A stretch of DNA of 64,000 bases, taken from a bacterium (GTDB taxonomy: Bacteria > Chloroflexota > Dehalococcoidia > Tepidiformales > Tepidiformaceae). Shown piece by piece: positions 42,469 through 50,082 of this stretch; the first letter of the stretch is position 1, and each line of letters begins with the position of its first letter. The notes under the pieces were generated by a model. The model was not told where the DNA came from. It made no database searches and saw only the letters and a list, made by a program, of their open reading frames with translations. A program made the translations under genes and the position numbers. Location: the NCBI GenBank assembly GCA_003577245.1, contig QEVS01000005.1, forward strand, positions 1 to 64,000, given 5' to 3'.

Positions 42469-43914
42469 ATGACAAACCAGGTCCAGCGCCGCCTTGCCAT
42501 CAGTGTCCAGCCCGTCCCCAAGCAGGATGCGAACGAACGCAAACGCAACTTCGACGAGACCTACCTTGGTTTCGATTCCGCCGCCGCGACGATTGAAGCA
42601 TCCCGCTGCCTGCAGTGCCCTTCCGCTCCCTGCCAGGAGGCCTGCCCGGTCGGCAACGACATCCCGGGCGCCTTCGCTCTGCTCGAAGTTGGCGACATCA
42701 TTGGCGCCGCCAACAAGTTCCGTGAAACGAGCAACCTCCCCGAGATGTGCGGCCGCCTCTGCCCCCAGGAGAAGCTCTGCGAGGGCGCCTGCGTGGTCGG
42801 CTTTGCCATCCGCCCCGATGGCCGCGCAGAACCGCCGGTCACCATCGGCAAGCTCGAAGCATTCTGCACCGACTACCAGCGCCAGGAGCTCCAGGGTTAC
42901 CCCAGGCTCAGGTACGCGCCCGACCCGACGGGCCGGAAGGTCGGCATCGTTGGCTCCGGTCCCGCCGGCCTCGCGGTTGCCGAACAGCTCGCCCAGCTCG
43001 GGCACCAGTGCACCGTGTTCGAGGCCTGGCCCGAGCCCGGTGGTGTCCTCGTCTACGGCATCCCCAACTTCAAGATGCGTAAGAGCATCGTCGATGACTA
43101 CATCTCCCACCTCGAATCACTTGGCGTGAAGTTCGTCCTCAATACCTGGGTGGGCCGCGACATCACCATCGACGGCATGCTCGACGGTGAGTTCGACGCC
43201 GTTTTCCTCGGCACCGGCGCAGGCGTCGGGAACGAGATGGGAATCGAGGGCGAGGAGCTCCAGGGAGTCCATAGCGCCACCGACTTCCTCGTCCGCGGCA
43301 ACCTCCCCCCCGAAGAGCTTCCAGCCCACCTGCGCGAGCCTCTGCCCGCGCTCCAGAACGTCGTCGTGATCGGTGGCGGCGACACCTCCATGGACTGCGT
43401 GCGCACCGCCATCCGGCTCGGTGTGCAGAACGTGTCCTGCGTCTACCGGCGCACCGAAGCCGAGATGCCCGGCCGCGCCGAGGAGCGCAAGAACGCCCGC
43501 GAAGAGGGCGTGCGCTTTGAGATGCTCACCCTTCCCGTGCGCATCATTGGCGATGACGATGGCCGCGTGAAGGCCGTGGAGTGCCAGCGCATGGACCTCG
43601 GCGAACCCGATGAGTCCGGCCGCCGGCGCCCGGTACCCGTCAAGGGCAGCGAGTTCATTGTCCCGGCCGATGCCGTCGTCATCGCCATTGGCTACGGCGC
43701 CGACCCGCTCGTCCCCCAGTCCACCCGTGGCCTCCAGTCCGACCGCAAAGCCCTCATCAAGGTCGATGAAAGCGGAAGGACAACCCGGCGCGGAGTCTTT
43801 GCCGGGGGCGACAACGTAAACGGCGCCGACCTCGTGGTCACAGCGCTCGCTGCCGGACGCACCGCGGCCGCGGCAATCGCTGCCTATCTCGACTCACTGC
43901 CACCGCGCCGCTGA
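42469..43914 (+). CDS. GltD-like NAD(P)-dependent oxidoreductase (glutamate synthase small-subunit type)
   Basis: This 481-residue iron-sulfur flavoprotein has an N-terminal Cys-rich region CLQCPSAPCQEACPVGND and then CGRLCPQEKLCEGACV, which bind two [4Fe-4S] clusters. The first FAD motif is VGIVGSGPAGLAVAEQLAQLG and the second nucleotide motif VVVIGGGDTSMDC. The protein ends VFAGGDNVNGADLVVTALAAGR. It is typical of GltD/NfnB/dihydropyrimidine-dehydrogenase N-like subunits. No GltB gene is next to it, so its partner may lie elsewhere (NfnA or PreA type). Confidence 0.9.
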   Translation: MTNQVQRRLAISVQPVPKQDANERKRNFDETYLGFDSAAATIEASRCLQCPSAPCQEACPVGNDIPGAFALLEVGDIIGAANKFRETSNLPEMCGRLCPQEKLCEGACVVGFAIRPDGRAEPPVTIGKLEAFCTDYQRQELQGYPRLRYAPDPTGRKVGIVGSGPAGLAVAEQLAQLGHQCTVFEAWPEPGGVLVYGIPNFKMRKSIVDDYISHLESLGVKFVLNTWVGRDITIDGMLDGEFDAVFLGTGAGVGNEMGIEGEELQGVHSATDFLVRGNLPPEELPAHLREPLPALQNVVVIGGGDTSMDCVRTAIRLGVQNVSCVYRRTEAEMPGRAEERKNAREEGVRFEMLTLPVRIIGDDDGRVKAVECQRMDLGEPDESGRRRPVPVKGSEFIVPADAVVIAIGYGADPLVPQSTRGLQSDRKALIKVDESGRTTRRGVFAGGDNVNGADLVVTALAAGRTAAAAIAAYLDSLPPRR

Positions 43915-44015
43915 CGGCCATTCGCCTCACGATTTACACGCGTTTTACAGAGCCCGGGCTACCGGGCATGCACTCTCCGATCGACGTTTACCTTAGACAC
44001 ATCGGAGCATCGTGC

Positions 44016-44804
44016 GTGAACAAGCCCCAGGCTCTCAATGCTTTCCTGTTCCCATCGGCGGACCAGCGAACGCTCGGGTCGGTTGAAACCCCGGCCATCC
44101 TGCGCTGGTCGCGGCCGACCACGCTCGCGCTCTGGCTCGTTGTCTTCGCCATCGAAGCCCAGACCATCATCTCCACCGGTACATCGAGGCATTGGATTGC
44201 CCTGGTGCTTTCCTCAGCCCTGTTCGTCGCCGCTCATGTCCAGTTCTGGTACGAGGAGTCCGAACAGGGCCGGCGCTTCCACCGCACCCTCGAAAAGATG
44301 CGCGGCCGCATCTACGAGGACGACGAGACCGGGCTTCCCAACAGCCGCCACTTCGTCTTCGAGCTGCGCCGCCAAATGATGCGCTCCGTTCGCAACGGAC
44401 GCGGTTTCTCGCTCGTGCTCACCGACATCGTTGGCTTCGAGAACATCGGCGACAACCGGGACCGCGTTCTCATGTCCATCGGCCGCACCCTCCGCCAGGC
44501 AATGGGCGATGGCGACTTCACGGCCCGCCTCCAGGGCTCAATCTTCGCCGCCATCGTCTCTGACGAGCGCGATCGCACCGCCGCCGACAAGGCCGATTCA
44601 GCCCTCGTTGCGCTCGGCTCCTGCATCCCCCTCGAGCACGCCGGGCGGGTCTACCCGGTCGTATCCATCACTGGCTACGAGGGCGAGATTGAAGTCCGCG
44701 ACTTCCTCAGGCGTGCCCAGCGAGACCTGATCGCCACTCGCTCGCACGATGTGGCCAACCGCCCTCGTCCGAAAGAGCAGCGAAAGAGCACTCACGCCGC
44801 CTGA
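44016..44804 (+). CDS. Membrane protein with degenerate GGDEF domain
   Basis: This roughly 262-residue protein has two hydrophobic segments (LALWLVVFAIEAQTI and IALVLSSALFVAAHV) and then YEDDETGLPNSRHFVFELRRQM, the first motif of GGDEF domains. The GG[D/E]EF catalytic loop position reads RLQGSIFAAIV, so diguanylate cyclase activity should be lost. It may bind nucleotide or dimerise. GTG 44016 has GGAG 8 bases upstream; ATG 43968 is the longer alternative. It is followed by an intrinsic terminator. Confidence 0.7.
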   Translation: MNKPQALNAFLFPSADQRTLGSVETPAILRWSRPTTLALWLVVFAIEAQTIISTGTSRHWIALVLSSALFVAAHVQFWYEESEQGRRFHRTLEKMRGRIYEDDETGLPNSRHFVFELRRQMMRSVRNGRGFSLVLTDIVGFENIGDNRDRVLMSIGRTLRQAMGDGDFTARLQGSIFAAIVSDERDRTAADKADSALVALGSCIPLEHAGRVYPVVSITGYEGEIEVRDFLRRAQRDLIATRSHDVANRPRPKEQRKSTHAA

Positions 44805-44850
44805 CCAGAAAGCACGCCTCCCGCGCGGGAGTTCCCAGCGTGGTGTTCGG

Positions 44851-44878
44851 AGCCCGGTAGCCTGGCCGCTACCGGGCT
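44851..44878 (+). terminator. Intrinsic terminator after the GGDEF-like gene
   Basis: Arms 44851-44861 and 44868-44878 form an 11-bp stem with a 6-base loop, followed by CTTCTCTT on the plus strand. Confidence 0.8.
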
Positions 44879-44911
44879 CTTCTCTTGGGCTGCCATCAAG
44901 AAACGCAAAGA

Positions 44912-44927
44912 CCCCGGTCAACCGGGG
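44912..44927 (-). terminator. Terminator of tRNA-Gly
   Basis: CCCCGG-TTGA-CCGGGG on the minus strand (44927-44912), followed by a T-rich run (TCTTTGCGTTTCTT), 22 bases 3' of the tRNA-Gly end. Confidence 0.75.
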
Positions 44928-44949
44928 CCCCTGGACGAAATATCGCTGG

Positions 44950-45020
44950 AGCGGGCGAAGGGAATCGAACCCTCGTCTCAACCTTGGGAAGGTCGCATTC
45001 TGCCATTGAACCACACCCGC
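44950..45020 (-). tRNA. tRNA-Gly (anticodon CCC)
   Basis: On the minus strand: acceptor GCGGGTG/CGCCCGC, D stem GTTC/GAAT, anticodon stem CGACC/GGTTG with loop TTCCCAA (anticodon CCC, reading GGG), T arm GAGGG-TTCGATT-CCCTT. CCA is not encoded. Confidence 0.95.
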
Positions 45021-45079
45021 GCGGTTCCGAAAGCCATCGTATCATCTGCCCACATTGAAGTTGAAGCCGGAGGCCTCGA

Positions 45080-45565
45080 ATGCCCATCTCCAAAGCACTC
45101 TCCCTTACACCCGAACAGCTCGATGAGCTGATGCTCTCCTCGTGGAACATGCGCATCGCGACCATCGGGCCGGGCTCCCGCATCAACCTCACCCCGCTCT
45201 GGTTCGGTTGGGCCGGTGGAAGCATCTATACCTACTGCCGCGGCCAGAAGGTCGAAAACCTTCGCACAAACCCCGTTGCCACCGTCCTCGTCGACCGCAA
45301 CGAGCGGTTCCCCGAGCTCCAGGGCGCCATGTTCCAGGGCGCCGCCACCGTCCTCGAAGACGCCGCCGCCGAGGCCGCCGACCCGCACCTCGAGGAAGTA
45401 CGCATGCAGATGGGGAAAAAGTACGCCGGTGGCCACGGTGAGCCCGGCGAGCCGCGCCGCAACGACGCCTCCGCCCGCGGCCGTAACTGGCGCTGGGTAC
45501 GCTTCGACCCATCCCGCCTTGTCACCTGGGACAACTTCAAGCTCGCCAGCCTCAAGCGCTCCTGA
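45080..45565 (+). CDS. Pyridoxamine-5'-phosphate oxidase-like (PPOX/F420) protein
   Basis: This 161-residue split-barrel protein has LSSWNMRIATIGPGSRINLTPLWFGWAGGSIYTYCRGQKVENLRTNP and ATVLVDRNERFPELQGAMFQGAATVLED. It is a family member of the PPOX class, binding FMN, F420 or haem-like ligands. ATG 45080 follows CGGAGG. It starts 60 bases after the tRNA-Gly and is followed by the CBS gene. The substrate is unknown. Confidence 0.82.
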   Translation: MPISKALSLTPEQLDELMLSSWNMRIATIGPGSRINLTPLWFGWAGGSIYTYCRGQKVENLRTNPVATVLVDRNERFPELQGAMFQGAATVLEDAAAEAADPHLEEVRMQMGKKYAGGHGEPGEPRRNDASARGRNWRWVRFDPSRLVTWDNFKLASLKRS

Positions 45566-45631
45566 GCATGGCCGAAACCCTGTTGACAGCGGTCGGAGAA
45601 TAGAAGGAGGACTTCTGTCAAGGAGGGCATC

Positions 45632-46075
45632 ATGCACGGTCATGTGAGCGCTGTGCTCGCCGACAAGGGGCGGCAGGTGTACACGGTCGCACGCGGTGAG
45701 AGCGTCCGCGAAGCCGTCCGCCATATGAACGACAACGGCGTTGGCGCGCTCCTGGTGCTTGACGGCGCCGACCCTGTCGGCATCTTCACCGAACGGGATG
45801 TGCTCCGCCGTGTGGTCGGCGTGGGCCGTGACCCCGACAACACGCGCGTGGCCGACGTCATGACCACAGACCTCGTGGTCATTGAGCCTTCAACACCCGT
45901 CGACCAGGCCATGGCCATCATGACCCACCAGCGCTGCCGCCACCTCCCCGTTGTGGAGGAACACGAAGTTGTCGGGCTCGTCTCCATCGGCGACCTCATC
46001 CGCTGGATAAGCTTCAACCAGGAGGTCGAGATCCAGTACCTGGTCGACTACATACAGGGGCGCCGAACGGCCTGA
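45632..46075 (+). CDS. CBS-domain pair protein
   Basis: This 147-residue protein is made of two CBS domains only: VYTVARGESVREAVRHMNDNGVGALLVLDGADPVGIFTERDVLRRVV and VADVMTTDLVVIEPSTPVDQAMAIMTHQRCRHLPVVEEHEVVGLVSIGDL. Stand-alone CBS pairs bind AMP, NAD or SAM and regulate partners. AGGAGG precedes ATG 45632. Confidence 0.92.
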   Translation: MHGHVSAVLADKGRQVYTVARGESVREAVRHMNDNGVGALLVLDGADPVGIFTERDVLRRVVGVGRDPDNTRVADVMTTDLVVIEPSTPVDQAMAIMTHQRCRHLPVVEEHEVVGLVSIGDLIRWISFNQEVEIQYLVDYIQGRRTA

Positions 46076-46228
46076 CCTCCGCTCCGCCTGGCGGTTCGGC
46101 CGGCCAATGCGCTCCGGCCGGTGACGCGCGAGGTCCGGTCCCCGTCGTTAGCCCTTGTGACCGGGCAGGGAACGGGGCACCAGGGCCGTCGATCCCGCGG
46201 CTTCCGGTGGTGGTCCTGGAGCGCAGGC

Positions 46229-47875
46229 CTACTTGAACTCGTACCCGCCCTTCACGCCCGCCGGCTCCGGGTCGGTGAGCACGTTCACGCAGGCAGGCTT
46301 GCCACTGTCAAAGGCTCGCGCGATCGCAGCCTTTATCTGTTCGGGGTGCTCCACGAACTCGCCGTGGCCGCCCAGCCCCTCCACTACCTTGTCATAACGA
46401 GCGTTATCACCGAGCATCGTGGCCGGTGTCCGGCCCGCGCCGTACTGGGCCTTCTGCCCGACATAGATCTGGTGCCAGCAGCGGTCATTCCCGATCACCG
46501 AAACGATCGGCATCTTGAACCGCACAAAGGTATCGAAGTCGAACCCGTTGAGCCCGAACGTGCCGTCGCCGTTCACCATCAGCACCTTCTTCTCTGGTGC
46601 GGCCACGGCCGCCGCCATGCAGAAGCCCGTGCCAACCCCAAGGGTCCCGAACGGCCCCGGGTCCATCCATTGCCCCGGGTTGTTCACCGGCAGCACGCTC
46701 GCTGCCAGCGCTACGATGTCCCCACCATCTCCGACCACGATCGTCTCGTCATCGACGAACTCGGCGATCTCCTTGCACAGCCGCAGCGGGTGAATCGGCA
46801 TCGCATCCGAGTTCATGAAGACCTCGCGCTGGGCATCCGCCATCCCCTCCAGCCCCCGCAGATACTGCATCCACTCCCCGTGGTCGCCTTTGCCGATCTC
46901 CGCCGTGAGCTGCAACAGCGCCTGCCGGATATTCGCCTCAATCCCGATGCCGAAGTCCTTGTTCTTGCCGATGTCGCGAGGGTCGACATCGATCTGGATG
47001 AGCTGGGCTTCGGGGTTCCACGCCGGCGCGCGCCCGTACTTCAACCGGAAGTCGATCGGCGTCCCCAGGATGACAATCACATCGGCCTGCGAAAAAGCCG
47101 GCTTCCGCGAAAGCGAAAAGAAGTTGGGGTTCTCCTGCCGCAGGGTGCCGCGGCCCATCGCGTTCGTGTAAACCGGCACGTCCGCGGCGCGCGCGAACTC
47201 GGCCAGCTCCCTGTGCGCCCTGTGCCAGAACACCCCCGAACCGGCCATGATCATTGGCTTCCGGGCCTGCTTTATCGCCTGCGCGGCGGCCTTGATGAGC
47301 TGCGGGTCGCCCATCACCTCTCCCTGCGTGCGGTAGCTCCGCGGCCAGTGCACCTGGTCCTCGTCCACCCTGCTGAACAGCACGTCGGATGGAACCTGCA
47401 GGAAGACCGGCCCGAACCGTCCCGTCATTGCCTCACGGAAGGCCATCGCCATGTAGTAGGGCAGCCGCCGGGCCTCAAGCACCGTCTGCGACCATTTTGT
47501 GATCGGCTCCATCACGCGCTGAAGCTCAATGTCCTGCAGTGACCCCATGTCATACTCGCGCATCGGCGAACGGCCGCCGATGACCACCATTGGGCTCGAC
47601 GCCTGGTAGGCGTTGGCCACCGCCGTCACCACATCCGTCACCCCGGGCCCGGCCGTCACCACGCACACGCCGGGCTTGAAGGTGATGCGTGAATACCCGT
47701 CCGCGGCGTGCCCCGCCGACTGCTCGTGCCGCGTGTCGATGACCTGGATGCCGTTGTTCAGACAGCCTTCGTAGATGTTCTGCACATGCCCGCCCGAGAG
47801 CGTGAACAGGTGGTTCACACCCTCCTGTTTGATCATGCGGGCGATCATCTCGCCACCGTCGATTAAGTTGCCCAT
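46229..47875 (-). CDS. Thiamine-diphosphate enzyme (acetolactate synthase-like)
   Basis: This 548-residue ThDP enzyme has an N-terminal pyrimidine domain with the activating Glu51 (DTRHEQSAGHAADGY) and a central domain (PMIMAGSGVFW). The C-terminal pyrophosphate domain carries the Mg-binding GDG...N motif, VNGDGTFGLNGFDF...VIGNDRCW. Family includes acetolactate synthase, oxalyl-CoA decarboxylase and 2-hydroxyacyl-CoA lyase (ILVBL/HACL). The 2-hydroxyacyl-CoA lyase role would fit the acyl-CoA theme but is not shown. ATG 47875 marks the conserved start; upstream frame overlaps the MFS gene. Confidence 0.88.
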   Translation of the reverse strand: MGNLIDGGEMIARMIKQEGVNHLFTLSGGHVQNIYEGCLNNGIQVIDTRHEQSAGHAADGYSRITFKPGVCVVTAGPGVTDVVTAVANAYQASSPMVVIGGRSPMREYDMGSLQDIELQRVMEPITKWSQTVLEARRLPYYMAMAFREAMTGRFGPVFLQVPSDVLFSRVDEDQVHWPRSYRTQGEVMGDPQLIKAAAQAIKQARKPMIMAGSGVFWHRAHRELAEFARAADVPVYTNAMGRGTLRQENPNFFSLSRKPAFSQADVIVILGTPIDFRLKYGRAPAWNPEAQLIQIDVDPRDIGKNKDFGIGIEANIRQALLQLTAEIGKGDHGEWMQYLRGLEGMADAQREVFMNSDAMPIHPLRLCKEIAEFVDDETIVVGDGGDIVALAASVLPVNNPGQWMDPGPFGTLGVGTGFCMAAAVAAPEKKVLMVNGDGTFGLNGFDFDTFVRFKMPIVSVIGNDRCWHQIYVGQKAQYGAGRTPATMLGDNARYDKVVEGLGGHGEFVEHPEQIKAAIARAFDSGKPACVNVLTDPEPAGVKGGYEFK

Positions 47876-47925
47876 GCCACGTTCCCCGGGTGTTGATTGT
47901 GGGCGGAGTATACGCGCGCGCGGGT

Positions 47926-49164
47926 TCAGCCGCCTGCCTGGGTCGCCGCGGAAGGCGGATGGATGGCCCCGGCATGAACAAACACACCCAGCGCCACAGC
48001 GGCTGCCAGTGCGCAGGCTGCTCCGAGGTAGAAGGGCGCGGAGGGGCCCACCTGGTCCCAGAGAAGCCCCGCCGCCACGCTCGAAAGCAGCGCCGCCAGG
48101 CCCGCCACTCCCTGGAAAAGCCCCATGGCGCTTGCCCGCAGCGGTCCAGGCGCCATGTCCGCCACCAGCGCCTTCGATACCCCCTCCGTCATCGCCATGT
48201 AGGCGCCATAAGCCACGAACAACGGCCACACCGCTGCGCCATCCCCTGCGAGAGCAAACCCCGCATATACGGCCGCGAAGGCCGCCCAGCCCGCCACGAG
48301 AAGCCATGCCCGCGGGATCCGGTCGGAGATGACTCCCGCAGGCAGCGAAAGCGCCGCGTACACCGCGTTGTAGGCCACGTAGGCGAGCACAACCATCGCC
48401 GTTGTTAGCCCGAGGTTCTCGGCCCTCAAGATGAGAAACGCATCCGAGGAGTTCCCCAGCATGAAGAGCACGGTGATCCCCAGCAGCAGGTAATACCGGC
48501 CCGGCAGTTCACTCCACCGCCGGCCATCACGGGCATCGGCCGCCCGGTCCGCTTGCCGTTCGGGAAGCCAGCGCAGCGCGACCACTGCTGCCACACCGGG
48601 CACAACCGCGATCGCAATCACGAGGCGCAGCCGGTCCTCGAGCAGGGCTATCAGGGCCAGCGCCACCAGCGGCCCGGCCACTGCCCCCAGCGTGTCCATG
48701 GCTCGATGGAAGCCGAAGACGCGGCCGCGGTAACGGGGCTCTGCGAAGTCGGCCAGCATGGCATCCCTGGGCGCCGTCCGCAGCCCCTTGCCAAAGCGGT
48801 CGAACGCCCTGCCCCCCAGTGCCACTGGCCAGCCCGGCGCCAGCGCGAGCACTCCCTTCCCCAGTGCGGCAAGCGCATACCCGCCCACCACGAACGGCTT
48901 CCGGCTGCCGGCCCTGTCCGCCCACCTCCCGGATAGCATCTTGGTCAGGTTTGCCGTGCCTTCGGCCACCCCTTCGACCACACCCAGCGCCAGCGCCGGC
49001 GCCCCCAGCGTTCCCGTGACGAAAAGCGGGATTAGCGGGTATACCATCTCGCTCGAGAGGTCCGCCAGCAGCGAGACCAGCCCCAGGACGACGACCGGGC
49101 GCGTTATGCCCGCCAGCCTGGCCTTTCGCGCCGGGAACCTCCGGGGGGCCGCCCGGCCGCTCAC
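47926..49164 (-). CDS. MFS transporter
   Basis: This 412-residue major-facilitator transporter has twelve hydrophobic segments: GITRPVVVLGLVSLLADLSSEMVYPLIPLF for TM1-2, and the loop motif GRWADRAGSRKPFVV (the MFS D-x-x-G-R-K/R-like loop 2-3). The second half includes LSLPAGVISDRIPRAW. The substrate is unknown; drug or metabolite export is typical. GTG start 49164 immediately follows the hydrolase stop, suggesting one operon. Confidence 0.88.
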   Translation of the reverse strand: MSGRAAPRRFPARKARLAGITRPVVVLGLVSLLADLSSEMVYPLIPLFVTGTLGAPALALGVVEGVAEGTANLTKMLSGRWADRAGSRKPFVVGGYALAALGKGVLALAPGWPVALGGRAFDRFGKGLRTAPRDAMLADFAEPRYRGRVFGFHRAMDTLGAVAGPLVALALIALLEDRLRLVIAIAVVPGVAAVVALRWLPERQADRAADARDGRRWSELPGRYYLLLGITVLFMLGNSSDAFLILRAENLGLTTAMVVLAYVAYNAVYAALSLPAGVISDRIPRAWLLVAGWAAFAAVYAGFALAGDGAAVWPLFVAYGAYMAMTEGVSKALVADMAPGPLRASAMGLFQGVAGLAALLSSVAAGLLWDQVGPSAPFYLGAACALAAAVALGVFVHAGAIHPPSAATQAGG

Positions 49165-49884
49165 TCAGAGGTGCTCCTTGAGCCAGTCCCCCGCCGCCCT
49201 GATCACGTCCGGCCCGATCTCGAAGTGCCCCCCCGGCAGCCACACTAGGTCTTTCACTCCCGTGAGCGCCTCATAAAGCGATTCTGTAGCCTGCCGGGGT
49301 ATCAGCTCGTCGTTCGTCTTGCCTACGATTCGTACTGCAACCCCGGCCAGCCCTCCCACATGGGAGCCCGGGCCCGACGCCGGACCCGCCAGGCCACCCT
49401 CGCCTACGAGGCAGAAGGCCGCTGCCTTGAACCGGCCGTCCGCCGCCACCGCGGGGATCCCGAGCATGCTTCCCATCGAATAGCCCACGAACCCCAGCCT
49501 TGAGAGGTCCAGCGGGTACGCCTCCGCCAGCGTGTCAATCGCCGCTGTTACTTCCGCGGCAAACTGCGCGGCAATGGCGGGAAAGCGGCCCCGGTCGCGG
49601 AAGATGGCCATGGGGTCGTGAACCGTGCGCTCTCCGTGCAACGGCGCGTCGAGGCCGGCGCAGGCCCAGCCACGTTTCGCCCACGCCTTCGCCGGCTCCT
49701 CCACGAAGTAGTCATCCTTGGTCGAAGTTGCAGGGTGCTGGATGAGCACAAGCGGCAGCGGTCCCTCTGGTTCGGGCGGGAGGAACATCAGTCCCGGAAC
49801 GCGCTCGCCCGCGACTTCCAGCGAAAAGCGCACTTCGCGCAGTTCAGCGTAGAGCCGTTCGCGACGTGTCAGCCCCGAATCCAC
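49165..49884 (-). CDS. Alpha/beta-hydrolase (dienelactone hydrolase-like)
   Basis: This roughly 239-residue alpha/beta-hydrolase has VRFSLEVAGERVPGLMFLPPEPEGPLPLVLIQHPATSTKDDY, the nucleophile elbow GFVGYSMGSMLG (GYSMG, Ser) and the C-terminal His in WLPGGHFEIGPDV. An Asp is in NDELIPRQAT. It is close to dienelactone hydrolase and small esterase families. The start is uncertain: GTG 49884 begins the conserved part, but ATG 49935 is possible. The longer frame is low-complexity and unlikely. Confidence 0.8.
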   Translation of the reverse strand: MDSGLTRRERLYAELREVRFSLEVAGERVPGLMFLPPEPEGPLPLVLIQHPATSTKDDYFVEEPAKAWAKRGWACAGLDAPLHGERTVHDPMAIFRDRGRFPAIAAQFAAEVTAAIDTLAEAYPLDLSRLGFVGYSMGSMLGIPAVAADGRFKAAAFCLVGEGGLAGPASGPGSHVGGLAGVAVRIVGKTNDELIPRQATESLYEALTGVKDLVWLPGGHFEIGPDVIRAAGDWLKEHL

Positions 49885-50082
49885 GCCTGCAAGGGTAGCG
49901 CGAAAGCCCGTGGTCGCGCTTGGCGGCCTCAACATCACGCCCGGCATCCATCTTCCCACCCGTTCGCAACCAGCCGGGGCTGTTGTCGAAGGCACTTGCC
50001 CCCGTCCTGTATGGTGTGAGCGGGCAGTCCCCGCGCCCCGGCGCGCCTGACCCGTCAAACCTCAACAACTCCGAGCGAACAG

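Noticed and set aside
45583..45606. TTGACA upstream of the CBS gene
   Set aside because: No -10 at an acceptable distance was found.
46121..47542. Plus-strand open frame of 473 codons
   Set aside because: Antisense to the thiamine-diphosphate enzyme gene with intact RHEQ and GDG motifs; its translation is Arg/His/Pro-rich noise.
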